From: Galbibacter mesophilus
GTDB taxonomy: Bacteria > Bacteroidota > Bacteroidia > Flavobacteriales > Flavobacteriaceae
NCBI RefSeq assembly: GCF_023721415.1
Contig: NZ_JAMQVC010000001.1
Coordinates: 1,364,001-1,428,000 of the forward strand
DNA: 64,000 nucleotides
Direction of reading: 5' to 3'
Numbering within the stretch: the first letter of the stretch is position 1; every line of letters starts with the position of its first letter. The translations under genes and the position numbers were made by a program. Below the pieces are notes generated by a model, which saw only the letters and a program-made list of their open reading frames with translations, was not told where the DNA came from and searched no databases. Shown here in pieces: positions 24,147 to 34,500 of the stretch.

Positions 24147-24602
24147 ATGTCAAAGTTAATTATATCTCTCACCTTGATTTTACTGGTCGGATACGTAAAT
24201 GTATTCGCTCAAGAAAAGATTTCCAATATCAATAAATCAGAAATTTTAGAGGTTTTAAAAAATCAGGAAGATGCCTGGAATCGTGGAGACATTCCTGCTT
24301 TTATGGAAGGATATTGGAAATCTGATGATTTAGCATTCGTCGGAGCTTCTGGACCTATTTTTGGCTGGAAAGCCACTAAAGAAAGATACCTAAAAAGTTA
24401 TCCCGATACCACCGGAATGGGCAAACTTACTTTTAAAGTGATTAAAATACAGCAAGTAAAAGAAAATATAGCCCAAGTAATAGGTTCTTTTCATTTAAAA
24501 CGATCCATTGGCGATGCAAGTGGTTATTTTACATTAGTGTGGCGAAAATTCAATAATCAATGGCTCATCATTAGTGATCATACTTCGGCTAGCAGCAATT
24601 AA
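24147..24602 (+). CDS. Secreted SnoaL/NTF2-like protein
   Basis: 151 residues with a signal peptide (MSKLIISLTLILLVGYVNVFAQ) and an NTF2-like cone fold: EILEVLKNQEDAWNRGDIPAFMEGYWKSDDLAFVGA, then GWKATKERYLKSYPD and a closing strand WLIISDHTS. Belongs to the YybH/DUF4440 type; may bind a small ligand or act as an enzyme. Function unknown. Converges on the ZIP transporter gene. Confidence 0.8.
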   Translation: MSKLIISLTLILLVGYVNVFAQEKISNINKSEILEVLKNQEDAWNRGDIPAFMEGYWKSDDLAFVGASGPIFGWKATKERYLKSYPDTTGMGKLTFKVIKIQQVKENIAQVIGSFHLKRSIGDASGYFTLVWRKFNNQWLIISDHTSASSN

Positions 24603-24603
24603 T

Positions 24604-25428
24604 TTACCCCAAAGCTACATCCAACGTCATCATAACGATAAATCCTGCAATAAATCCAAGTGTGGAAATATCGGTGTTATTGGCTTGTTGCGATTCTGGC
24701 ACCACTTCTTCAATCACTACAAATATCATAGCTCCGGCTGCAAAACACAGTGCGTAGGGTAGAATAGGTTCAAAAGTCAAAACCGCCCATGCGCCAAGAA
24801 CTGCGGCCAAGGGTTCCACGGCAGCAGATAAATGTCCGTAGTTGAAACTCTTCCATCGGCTTAAACCAAGTCCGCGTAACGGCATTGCTACCGCAAAGCC
24901 TTCAGGAAAGTTTTGAATTCCAATTCCCATAGCCAAAATTACGGCGCCTTCAATAGAGGCCTCTGGAATTCCTGCGGCAACTCCGCCAAACAAAACACCA
25001 ATTGCCAGTCCTTCAGGGATATTGTGCATCGTGATAGCCAAAGTAAGCAACACCGATTTATGCCAAGGGGTTTTTATACCCTCGCTTTCACTCATTTTAA
25101 AATTCACATGTAAATGCGGCAGTACTTTATCCAAAGCAAAAATAAACAAAGCGCCAAGGGCAAAGCCGGTAACGGCCGGAATAGTTTTCATAAAACCTTC
25201 GCCATCGCTCATTTCAATTCCCGGAGCGAGAAGACTCCAAAAACTGGCAGCAACCATTACGCCGCCGGTAAAGCCAAGCATCCCATCAAAGAGTTTTCGG
25301 TTCATTTTTTTGAAGAAGAATACCAGTGAGGCTCCCAATCCGGTTAATCCCCAAGTGAATAAAGTAGCATAAAAAGCAGCTAATGTAGGGTCTAATTCTT
25401 TTAAGTAGTTTACAATGTCGTTAAACAT
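24604..25428 (-). CDS. ZIP family metal transporter
   Basis: 274 residues, eight predicted membrane helices. The metal path motifs are HNIPEGLAIGVLFGG in helix 4 and QNFPEGFAVAMPLRG in helix 5. The loop has His residues (LPHLHVNFK). Imports divalent metal, zinc, iron or manganese. It starts 4 bp after the DtxR-type regulator, so the pair is an operon under that regulator, which favours Mn or Fe. Confidence 0.92.
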   Translation of the reverse strand: MFNDIVNYLKELDPTLAAFYATLFTWGLTGLGASLVFFFKKMNRKLFDGMLGFTGGVMVAASFWSLLAPGIEMSDGEGFMKTIPAVTGFALGALFIFALDKVLPHLHVNFKMSESEGIKTPWHKSVLLTLAITMHNIPEGLAIGVLFGGVAAGIPEASIEGAVILAMGIGIQNFPEGFAVAMPLRGLGLSRWKSFNYGHLSAAVEPLAAVLGAWAVLTFEPILPYALCFAAGAMIFVVIEEVVPESQQANNTDISTLGFIAGFIVMMTLDVALG

Positions 25429-25432
25429 ATAG

Positions 25433-26086
25433 TTAGTTTATTTTTAAGTAAATATTATTGGCTGTTAATGCAGATATACTGGTTTTTTCTCCGTCAAGAT
25501 TAATCATCACGGAATTATCAAAGGGTTCTTTGTGTAAAATGGTAATCTCTTTACCGAGTGAAATCCCTAGCTTATCCAAATACCTTAAAAAATCGGATGA
25601 AGAATCTTTCACCCCAATTACAATTCCCTTTTCATTATTCTTGGCAGAAGAGAGCAATATTTTTTCCACTTTGGTGATATTACCGTGTTTATCGGGTATT
25701 GGGTCGCCGTGTGGGTCAGTCCGCGGAAAATCTAAAAAAGCATCCAGTTTTTCAATCAGTTTTTCGCTTTTTATATGTTCTAATTCCTCAGCTATTTCGT
25801 GGACTTCATCCCAAGAGAAATTTAGTTTTTCAACAAGAAAAAACTCCCAAAGACGGTGTTTCCGTATAATTTTAGCGGCATAAGACTTGCCTTTGTCCGT
25901 CAATCGGGCACCTTGATATTTTTTATAATGAACAACATCCTTTTCAGCCAATTTTTTCATCATATCGGTTACAGAAGACGCCTTGCTGTCCATTTGCGCT
26001 GCAATAGCATTGGTGGAAACATTACCTTTGTCATCTTTAGATAAGTGATAAATAGCCTTTATGTAATCTTCTTCAGAAAGAGTCAT
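25433..26086 (-). CDS. DtxR/MntR-family metal-dependent repressor
   Basis: About 217 residues from ATG 26086 (MTLSEEDYIKAIYHL). N-terminal winged HTH (STNAIAAQMDSKASSVTDMMKKLAEKDVV), then the metal and dimerisation domain (IRKHRLWEFFLVEKL, HEIAEELEHIKSEKLIEKLDAFLDFPRTDPHGDPIP) and a C-terminal FeoA/SH3-like domain (ITILHKEPFDN). Represses metal uptake when Mn or Fe is plentiful. The in-frame ATG at 26134 lies upstream of the -7 box, so the shorter form is right. Confidence 0.92.
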   Translation of the reverse strand: MTLSEEDYIKAIYHLSKDDKGNVSTNAIAAQMDSKASSVTDMMKKLAEKDVVHYKKYQGARLTDKGKSYAAKIIRKHRLWEFFLVEKLNFSWDEVHEIAEELEHIKSEKLIEKLDAFLDFPRTDPHGDPIPDKHGNITKVEKILLSSAKNNEKGIVIGVKDSSSDFLRYLDKLGISLGKEITILHKEPFDNSVMINLDGEKTSISALTANNIYLKIN

Positions 26087-26104
26087 GATATCATTTTTCG
26101 TTAA

Positions 26105-26156
26105 CAAAAATACAGTTTTAGTTTTAAAAAACAAGATTTTTAGAAATGTCTAAAAA
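26105..26156 (-). promoter_or_regulatory. Promoter and operator of the mntR-like/ZIP operon
   Basis: Minus strand: TTG at 26132-26134, 19-bp spacer, -7 box TATTTTTG at 26105-26112, an ideal Bacteroidota promoter. Directly upstream a perfect inverted repeat TTTTTAGA-AATG-TCTAAAAA (26137-26156) is a likely binding site for the DtxR-type protein. Confidence 0.7.
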
Positions 26157-26224
26157 ATTATTTAATGTTGTGTTTTTCAGTTCAAAGTATAGGAAAATAA
26201 TTATTTTAGTTGAAAATATTACTT

Positions 26225-27221
26225 ATGAAGTTTTTGTCCTTTTTATTACTTTCCCTAATGCTGAATTTCTCTGCGGCACAGACGAATATTGATGAAACCG
26301 CAGTGCTAAAAAGCAAAGAGGAAACGACATTGCATATTGCTGCCAATAAAGGGGATTTAATTGAAATTGCCATTAAAAGAACGGAAGGAAAGAAAATATC
26401 CCAATTTTATTTGACCGCGCTGAAGGACGATAAGCGAATTTTGAATGAGGAAAATTTTAAGCGATTCAAAGGTGATGTCACTTCTTCAGAAAGGTCTGTT
26501 TACGAGTTGAATTTTAAAAATGAAACAACCCAGCCGATAGCGTTTTCCATACTCGTGAAAATTAACTCTTTTGGGGAAAGAGTATGCTGAATTGGATTAT
26601 AAAACGATTCAAGACACCGTTTATGGCGATGAAAAGAGAGTTGTTGAAACAGTTGAAAAATTAGAGCCTAAAACTATTCAGAAGGAACAATTTTATCTAA
26701 ACAGTAAATCGAACGCGTTGGTAAAAGGCGGTAAAGACCGAACTGTGTTTCCTATCTATCTGCCTGAGAATACAAAAGAGTGGTATTATGTGCTTTCTGC
26801 CAATCGTGATGAAGAAGCAGTCAAAAATACTGCGAAAACGTTCAGTTTAGCATCCGAGCTGTCAAGATACCTCGATACGGATGCGAGTTCCATCTCTAGC
26901 GGAGTGGGAAATTTACATGCACCTCCTGGCGCACACATTTGTGATGTTTATTTATTGGACAGCGAGCAAGCAAGTCTTTTTAGAGCCAATGAGAATTTCA
27001 CATTTTCTATGGACGGAACCCGGGAAAATTACAAATCTGGCGTTGTTAGAGTAAAAGATACACCAAGCCAAAAGTGGTATTTAGGGATTAAAAATCCCGA
27101 TAATCTTTATGGCATTCACATAACGATAGAGGTAGTTGCAATTACCGCCGTAGAAGAAACTATAGTGAAGTTTAAGCGAACACCGGAAATACATGAAAGA
27201 AAAATTCCGTTTGTTAAGTAA
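26225..27221 (+). pseudogene. Secreted protein of unknown function, split by a frameshift
   Basis: ATG 26225 opens with a signal peptide (MKFLSFLLLSLMLNFSAAQ). The frame stops at 26590, while the following sequence reads on in another frame to 27221. Removing one G from the GGGG run (26573-26576) joins them as ...INSFGKEYAELDYKTIQ..., a natural continuation, giving about 331 residues. The rest has NLHAPPGAHICDVYLLD and GIKNPDNLYGIHITIEVVAI, beta-rich, resembling no family I can name. It may be a true frameshift, a sequencing error or slippage. Confidence 0.65.
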
Positions 27222-27245
27222 AAAAGGTCTAGTTGTAAATTAAAT

Positions 27246-28220
27246 TTAAACTTCCCTTCCCATCAACATATTGGCAAAGTTTCTAAGAATTTCTTTTTTA
27301 GATGTATCAATGTTCAATTCCTCCAATAAATCCAGGGCTTTAGCAGTGTAGGCTTCAATAGCTAACAATGTTTCATTGGCGCCACCACTGCTTTTCATTA
27401 ATTCCTTTACGGAAGAAATTTTATCCGTGGTATCCGTTGGGTTTATTTCGAATAAATGTTTTAGTTGCGCAGCTTCTTCCGAAGAAAGGTTTTGCATTGT
27501 TTTTAAGTAGAGGTATGTTTTCTTATTCTCAATAATGTCGCCACCAACTTGTTTTCCGAAGGTTTTGGGATCGCCAAAGGCATCTAGGTAATCATCTTTC
27601 AGTTGAAAAGCAATACCTAGATTCAATCCGAAATCGTAAATCTTTTGGCACTCTTTTTTATCCGCTTTGCCTATAATTGCGCCCATTTTCATGGCAGCAG
27701 CCACCAGAACAGCCGTTTTGTAGGTGATCATTTTCAAGTATTCGTCGATTGTAACATCGTCCCTCGTTTCAAAATCTACATCGTATTGTTGTCCTTCGCA
27801 TACCTCAATGGCTGTTTTGCTAAAAAGTTTAGCAAGGCTTTTAAAGGTATCTGCTTCGTAATTTTCAAAAAATTGGTAGGCCACAATAAGCATGGCATCT
27901 CCCGAGAGGATTCCTGTATTGAGGTCCCACTTTTCGTGTACGGTTTCTTTTCCTCTTCGCAAGGGAGCGTCATCCATAATGTCATCGTGTACTAAGGAGA
28001 AATTATGAAAAATCTCTACCGCCATTGCAGCATGCATCGCTTCTTTATGATTGTTACCAAATATATCGGCAGTTAATAAGGTGAGAACAGGCCGTAAACG
28101 CTTTCCGCCCAAATTTAAAATGTATTGAATAGGCTCGTAGAGATTGGTGGGTTCTTTTGTAACAATAGTTTGATTTAAGTGACTAATAAACGCCTCTCTA
28201 TAGGCTGCGATACTCAACAT
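27246..28220 (-). CDS. Polyprenyl synthetase (trans-isoprenyl diphosphate synthase)
   Basis: About 324 residues from ATG 28220 (MLSIAAYREAFISHLNQ). First Asp-rich motif in LVHDDIMDDAPLRRG, second in FQLKDDYLDAFGD; GGKRLRP binds the allylic substrate. Condenses isopentenyl diphosphate into a medium-length chain for quinones or other isoprenoids. Product length cannot be read from sequence alone. The in-frame start at 28268 is less likely. Confidence 0.93.
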   Translation of the reverse strand: MLSIAAYREAFISHLNQTIVTKEPTNLYEPIQYILNLGGKRLRPVLTLLTADIFGNNHKEAMHAAMAVEIFHNFSLVHDDIMDDAPLRRGKETVHEKWDLNTGILSGDAMLIVAYQFFENYEADTFKSLAKLFSKTAIEVCEGQQYDVDFETRDDVTIDEYLKMITYKTAVLVAAAMKMGAIIGKADKKECQKIYDFGLNLGIAFQLKDDYLDAFGDPKTFGKQVGGDIIENKKTYLYLKTMQNLSSEEAAQLKHLFEINPTDTTDKISSVKELMKSSGGANETLLAIEAYTAKALDLLEELNIDTSKKEILRNFANMLMGREV

Positions 28221-28300
28221 ATGGGTCAATTTTTTTGCTAAAATACCATAAATCGATTTTCTGTCCATTCGATTTGTATGTTAAATAACGGTAAAACTTT

Positions 28301-28341
28301 GGAAACTTTTATTGTTTTTAAAGTTTCCTCGCCTATATTTG
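28301..28341 (+). promoter_or_regulatory. Promoter and TetR operator of the efflux operon
   Basis: TTG at 28312-28314, 19-bp spacer, -7 box TATATTTG at 28334-28341. An inverted repeat GGAAACTTT (28301-28309) / AAAGTTTCC (28320-28328) covers the -33 element, as expected for autorepression by the TetR protein encoded 9 bp downstream. The promoter fixes the start at 28350. Confidence 0.75.
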
Positions 28342-28349
28342 CACCCTGT

Positions 28350-28955
28350 ATGAAAGACAAAATTTTAGATAAATCCACCGAAATGTTTTTAACCTTAGGG
28401 TTTAAGAGCGTTACTATGGACGATATTGCGGAATCCCTAGGGATTTCCAAAAAGACCATTTATCAGCATTATAAAACCAAAGCGGCTTTGGTAGAGGCTG
28501 CGGTGCTTTACTTGTTCGATTCCATTTGTAACGGTATCGATTTTATATGTGAAGCTTCAGAAAATCCAATTGAAGAGCTTTTTCATATAAAAAAGTTTGT
28601 GAGTGAATACTTAAAAGATGATAAATCATCGCCTCAATTTCAGCTAAAGAAATATTATCCAAAAATCTATGATCGTATTATCTGGAAACAATTTGAAGTG
28701 ATGTACGACAGTTTGAAAGAAAATTTAGAAAAAGGTATAGCAAGTGGGATTTACAGACCAGAAATTGATATCGATTTTATTGCCCGTATTTATTTTAGTG
28801 GAATGGTGAGTGTAAAAGACACCGATTTATTTCCTTCGAGCACGTATATCCCTTCAGTAATTACGGAAAAATTTCTAGAGTATCACATTAGGGCTATCGC
28901 AACAGAAAACGGACTGAAGATTTTGAATGAATTTATTAACGAAAACAATAACTAA
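28350..28955 (+). CDS. TetR/AcrR-family repressor of the RND operon
   Basis: 201 residues from ATG 28350. N-terminal HTH: MKDKILDKSTEMFLTLGFKSVTMDDIAESLGISKKTIYQHYKTKAALVEAAV, the classic TetR DNA-binding domain, then an all-helical ligand domain. It is the first gene of an operon with tolC-, acrA- and acrB-like genes (gaps 3, 12 and 3 bp), so it likely responds to an exported toxic compound. The 28278 start is upstream of the promoter and is rejected. Confidence 0.93.
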   Translation: MKDKILDKSTEMFLTLGFKSVTMDDIAESLGISKKTIYQHYKTKAALVEAAVLYLFDSICNGIDFICEASENPIEELFHIKKFVSEYLKDDKSSPQFQLKKYYPKIYDRIIWKQFEVMYDSLKENLEKGIASGIYRPEIDIDFIARIYFSGMVSVKDTDLFPSSTYIPSVITEKFLEYHIRAIATENGLKILNEFINENNN

Positions 28956-28958
28956 CAG

Positions 28959-30326
28959 ATGAGGACACTTTCCATCTTATTTATATTATTAATCACAACT
29001 TTTGGGTATACTCAAGAGAGGAGCTACAGTTTTTCTTTGGAAGAGGCCATTAATTTTGCCTTGGATAGCAGTTATTCTGCCATAAATTCCAGAAGGGAAA
29101 TAGCAAAATCCATTAAGAAAAAGTGGGAAACTACGGCTGCTGGTTTGCCGCAAATAAACGGTGTTGTAGATTATCAAAATCAGCTTAAGCAGCCGGTTAC
29201 GCCGATTCCTGGAGAATTTGTAGGAGGTGAACCTGGTACTTTTGTACCCGTTGTTTTTGGAGTTAAGCAAAACGCCTCTTTAACCGCTACGCTAACCCAG
29301 TTAATATTCGACGGGTCCTATTTGGTAGGATTACAGGCAGCAAAGGTTTTTGTTGATTTTAACGAAAATGCCAACGAAAAAACACTTCTCGAAGTTCGAA
29401 AGGGGGTAATAAATGCCTACGGAAGTGTACTGGTAACCCAAGAAGGACTTACTATTTTGGAGAATAACCTGGCTACTTTGCAAGACAATTTAAAGGAAAC
29501 AAAAGCCTTGTTTGAAAACGGTTTTGCTGAAGAAGAAGATGTAGAGCAATTACAAATTACCACAGCTCAAGTAGAAAACGACTTAAAAAACACACGTAGG
29601 CTAGAAGGCATTGCGAAAGAAATGCTCAATTTGGCGCTAGGAATTCCCGTTAATACCGAAGTTTATTTAGAAGATAACCTAGAGAAACTGGCACAAGAAA
29701 GCATTGGGATGGCACTTACCGAAACCGAATTCAGTTTTGAAAATAATGTTGATTACAGGATTGCCAAGAATCTCACCGAGCAACGGGAATTGGAGGTGAA
29801 GCTAGAAAAGAGTAAAGCACTTCCTTCTATAAATGGTTTTGTTAACTATGGGACATCTGCTTTCGACAATGAATTTGTGTTTTTTGATAACGATACTCCT
29901 TGGTTTCAATCCTCCATTTTAGGGGTGAGTATGAACATTCCTATTTTCAGTTCGTTGCAAAGGAGCGCTAGGACACAACAGGCAAAAATAGCTTTGGAGC
30001 AATCCAAAACGGATTTCATACAGGCGCAGCAGGAAATAAATTTAGAACTCGACAGGGCTAAAAGCAACTTTACTTTTGCTATTGAAAACTATTACACTTC
30101 CGAAGAAAACTTAAAGCTAGCCGAAAGAATAGAAGATAAAAACTTAATAAAATACAGGGAGGGAATTACCACTAGTTTTGATTTAAGGCAAGCACAGACT
30201 CAGTTATACACAGCACAAAGGGAATATATAAATTCTATGTTGGATGTAATTGATGCCAAAGCCAATTTAGAAACTGTTTTAAATACGCCCGACGTTACCA
30301 ATAGAAATCAAGAAAATCAGCAATAA
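28959..30326 (+). CDS. TolC-family outer-membrane efflux channel
   Basis: 455 residues with a signal peptide (MRTLSILFILLITTFGYTQ). Two repeats of long coiled-coil helices with the TolC-type elements FSLEEAINFALDSSYSA and YREGITTSFDLRQAQTQLYTAQREYINS. Forms the outer-membrane duct for the RND pump encoded by the next genes. Confidence 0.93.
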   Translation: MRTLSILFILLITTFGYTQERSYSFSLEEAINFALDSSYSAINSRREIAKSIKKKWETTAAGLPQINGVVDYQNQLKQPVTPIPGEFVGGEPGTFVPVVFGVKQNASLTATLTQLIFDGSYLVGLQAAKVFVDFNENANEKTLLEVRKGVINAYGSVLVTQEGLTILENNLATLQDNLKETKALFENGFAEEEDVEQLQITTAQVENDLKNTRRLEGIAKEMLNLALGIPVNTEVYLEDNLEKLAQESIGMALTETEFSFENNVDYRIAKNLTEQRELEVKLEKSKALPSINGFVNYGTSAFDNEFVFFDNDTPWFQSSILGVSMNIPIFSSLQRSARTQQAKIALEQSKTDFIQAQQEINLELDRAKSNFTFAIENYYTSEENLKLAERIEDKNLIKYREGITTSFDLRQAQTQLYTAQREYINSMLDVIDAKANLETVLNTPDVTNRNQENQQ

Positions 30327-30338
30327 AAATTAAAATAG

Positions 30339-31505
30339 ATGAAAAATACATACATAACCATACTAACGGCAATCATTATGGCTTCCTGCGGAGGCGGTAA
30401 TAAAAGTTCTGTAGAAGAAACTATAGAAAGTGGTGACTTAGAAGCCATGAAGGCAAAACGGGAGGAAGTAACGCTTCAGCATGATGAATTAGGGGTTCAG
30501 CTGAAGCAACTAAACGACGCCATCAAAGCGCTAGACACCACACAAAATTTGGTCCTCGTAACTGCTTTTAAAGCGAAAGACACACTGTTTAATCATTACG
30601 TAGAATTGCAGGGAAGTGTTAGCACAAAGGAAAACATCGTTATTAATGCTGAATATTCTGGAGTACTGGAAGAAGTATTGGTAAAAGAAGGACAAAAAGT
30701 AAGAAAAGGCCAAGTGCTTGCCCGAATTGATGATGGCGGTATGGGAGCTCAATTAACACAGTTGAAAGCACAGGCTAATTTGGCGCAAACTACTTACGAA
30801 CGTCAAAAAAGACTTTGGAAACAGAATATTGGTTCTGAAATACAATACTTGCAGTCCAAAACGCAATACGAATCAACTGAAAGTGCCGTGAAGCAAATGG
30901 AAAGTCAACTGGGCAAGACAAAAGTGATTGCTCCATTTTCGGGAACTATCGAAGAGATAATTTCTGACCAAGGTTCCAATTTAACCATGGGAACACCAAT
31001 TATGCGTATTGTAAGTTTAGATAATATGTACATTGAAACAGAGGTTCCGGAGAAATATTTAACGAGTATTGAAAAAGGGACCGATGTTATAGCAGAATTT
31101 CCTGTTATAAACACCAAAATTGAAACCGAAATAAGACAGGTAAGTAATTACATCAATCCGGGAAACCGTTCCTTCAAAATTGAAATTGGTGTGCCTAATG
31201 AAAATGGGAACATTAAACCAAATTTAACTTCAAAAGTTATAATTAACGATTACACCAGCGAGAACGCTATTTTAATTCCGCAAAGTGTTATTTCTGAAAA
31301 TGCAGCTGGGGAACAATATGTTTATGTGGCCACGAATGTAAAAGCGGATGGAGAGGCAGAAGTACACCGTAAAATCATAGAAACCGGTAAAACTCAAGAT
31401 GATTTGGTAGAAGTGGTTAAAGGAATTAAAGCCGGAGACCAAGTAATTAAGGAAGGCGCCAGAAGTGTGCAAGAAGGACAGAACGTAAAAATATTAAAGC
31501 AGTAG
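30339..31505 (+). CDS. RND efflux adaptor lipoprotein (AcrA type)
   Basis: 388 residues; signal peptide and lipobox IIMASC. A coiled-coil (~35-65), the lipoyl halves (VINAEYSGVLEEVLVKEGQKVRKGQVLARIDDG and VIAPFSGTIEEIISDQGSNL) and a beta-barrel and proximal domain (VPEKYLTSIEKGTDVIAEFP). Links the pump to TolC across the periplasm. A second coiled-coil at the very N-terminus is slightly unusual. Confidence 0.93.
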   Translation: MKNTYITILTAIIMASCGGGNKSSVEETIESGDLEAMKAKREEVTLQHDELGVQLKQLNDAIKALDTTQNLVLVTAFKAKDTLFNHYVELQGSVSTKENIVINAEYSGVLEEVLVKEGQKVRKGQVLARIDDGGMGAQLTQLKAQANLAQTTYERQKRLWKQNIGSEIQYLQSKTQYESTESAVKQMESQLGKTKVIAPFSGTIEEIISDQGSNLTMGTPIMRIVSLDNMYIETEVPEKYLTSIEKGTDVIAEFPVINTKIETEIRQVSNYINPGNRSFKIEIGVPNENGNIKPNLTSKVIINDYTSENAILIPQSVISENAAGEQYVYVATNVKADGEAEVHRKIIETGKTQDDLVEVVKGIKAGDQVIKEGARSVQEGQNVKILKQ

Positions 31506-31508
31506 TAC

Positions 31509-34500
31509 ATGAGCAAGATTAATAAAAATGCCGATAAGGAATTTGTACTATCGTCATGGGCTATAGAAAACAAGACCACCATCTACGTGATGATTGCCAT
31601 TGTGCTGGTACTTGGTATTTCTGCCTATTTCGGGATGCCTCGTGAATCTTTTCCAGAGGTTAAAGAAACCAAGATTTACATAAGCACACCTTATCCAGGG
31701 AATACAGCTGAAGATATTGAACGTTTAATTACCGACCCACTTGAGGACGAACTTAAAAACGTAAGTAATGTTGTTGAAATTTTATCAACTTCTCAAGAGG
31801 ATTATTCAATAATTACAGTTGAATTTGATGAGGATATTACCGTAGAAGCCGCCAAACAAAAGGTGAAAGATGAGGTAGATGCTGAAAAAGCTGGTGAAGA
31901 TTGGCCAGTTTTTAATGGCGCAAAAGTAGAACCAAATGTATTCGACCTTAACCTATCGGAAGAAATGCCAATTCTTAATATCAACATTCAAGGAAATTAT
32001 CCTGTTGATAAATTGAAAGAATACGGGGAATATTTAGAAGATAAAATTGAAGACTTGCCCGAAATAAAACAAGTAGATATTCGCGGGGCACAGGAAAAAG
32101 AAGTGGAGGTAGCTGTAGATGTTTACAAAATGATGGCTGCCAAAGTAAGTTTTGATGACGTTCTAAACACCATTAGAAACGGAAATGTTACCATGTCTGC
32201 CGGGAACATGATTGTAAGCGGACAAAGAAGGACTATTCGTATTCTTGGGGAAATTGAAAAGCCTAAAGAACTCAATAATTTTGTGGTGAAGTCGCAAGAC
32301 GGTGTGGTTTACCTGCGGGATATAGCAGATATAAGTTTTAAGGAAGAAGATAAAACAACCTTTGCAAGAGAATTTGGAGAGAGTGTTGTAATGCTCGACG
32401 TTAAAAAGAGAGCTGGAAAAAACATGATTGAAGCTTCCGAAAAGATTACGGAAATTATTAAAAAGGCTAGAAAGGAATATTATCCACCAGACCTTTCCAT
32501 TACGGTTGCTAACGACCAATCCTCACAGACCTTGAACCAAGTAAACGATTTGGTAAATAACATCATTTTTGGGATTATTCTCGTGGTTGGGGTTTTAATG
32601 TTCTTTTTAGGATTTAGGAATGCGCTTTTCGTTGGTTTTGCAATCCCAATGTCCATGTTTATGTCGTTTATGATTTTACAAGGACTGGGTTATACACTAA
32701 ACACCATGATTCTTTTTGCACTAATCATGGGACTCGGGATGTTGGTAGATAACGGTATTGTGGTGGTAGAAAACGTTTACCGATTGATGGATGAAGAAGG
32801 AATGTCGCGAGTTGAAGCTGCCAAGAAAGGTATTGGTGAGATTGCATTTCCTATCATTATTTCTACTGCCACAACGGTTGCGGCTTTTATTCCGTTGGGA
32901 ATGTGGCCAGGCGTTATGGGAGAATTTATGAAATACTTTCCAATTACACTTTCTGTGGTGCTGGGTTCGTCGCTATTCGTGGCTATTTTCATGAACTCCA
33001 TGCTGGTTTCGGAATTTATGAATGTTGGTGAGAAAAAACTTACCAGAAAACAACTTATTAGATTAAGTATTATTTTGGGAGTACCCGGACTTTTAATTTT
33101 GATTTTCGGCGGTGCCATTCGTGGAATTGGAACATTAATGCTCTTTACCGCAATTATGTTTTGGGTGTATCGATATTGGTTAAAAGGTACAGCTAACTAT
33201 TTCCAAAGAAATACGCTTGTATGGCTAGAAGATAAATACCAAAACTTCCTTAAATCTTCTTTAATGGGGTGGAAGCCTGTACTTTTTGTCGGTGGAACCT
33301 TCGTCATGCTTATCGTTGTTTTTATGTTGTTTGGAGCTTCTTTGGGAAGTGGGCGTACAAAAGTGGAATTTTTCCCAGATAATAAACCCAACCAGATTAT
33401 AGTTTATATTGAATATCCTCAAGGAACGGATATCAATAAAACAAATGCAATTACCAAAGAAATCGAGAAACGTGTATACAATGTTTTAAACGACAAAGAA
33501 TACATGGATGGCGGTTATAATTTTATGGTGGAGTCTGCTGTTTCGCAAGTTGGTGAAGGTGCTGGAAACCCTCAAACCGATGGAGGTTCTTCAGCAGAAA
33601 TGCCTCACAAGGCTAAAATTACAGCCACCATGCGAGAATATAAATACCGACGTGGAAAAGATAGTGAGAAACTTCGGAAGAAAGTACAAGAGGCGCTTAA
33701 AGGAGTTTTTCCTGGAATTGCCATTTCAGTTGAAAAGGATGCTGTTGGTCCGCCAGCTGGTTATCCTATAAATATTGAATTGAGCGGAGAGGATTACGAT
33801 CAACTTATTGCGGATGCCGAAAAAATGAGGGATTACATCAATTCCAGAAATGTGGCCGGTGTTGAAGAACTTAAAATTGATGTAAACAAGGGGAAACCTG
33901 CCATGGTGGTTGAGGTTGACCGGGAAAAAGCCGGAGAACTTGGCGTAGCTGTTGGACAAGTTGGAAATCAGTTGAGGCGTTCAATTTTTGGTGAAAAAGC
34001 AGGAATCTATAAGGAGGACGGCGACGATTATGATATTTATGTTCGCTTTAATAAAGACTTGCGTTACAATCCCGATGCATTGTTTAATCAGAAAATAATT
34101 TTTAGGGATCAAGCAACTGGTCAAATTAAAGAAATACCAGTTTCTGCCGTGGCCAAACGCAAGAATACTTCTTCATTCAGTGCGATTAAACACCGTGACC
34201 TTAAACGGGTTGTGACTGTTTATTCCGGACTCGCACCAGGTTATACCGATGCTGGTGCAGTGGTTGGAAAGATTCAAAAGGAAATGCGGAATTTCGATAT
34301 TTCTTCTGATATAAATGTGGATTATACCGGACAATTGGAGGAGCAGCAAAAACAAATGAATTTCTTGATGAGCGCCTTTTTTGCGGGATTAGGATTGATA
34401 ATGCTGATTTTAATTTTCCAATTCAGTTCAATTTCCAAGCCTACCATCATCATGATTGCCATCTTTTTAAGTTTCATAGGTGTATTTGGTGGTCTCATGA

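Noticed and set aside
26210-26590. Separate 126-residue gene
   Set aside because: It ends abruptly at a G run where the next frame continues a sensible protein; treated as one broken gene.
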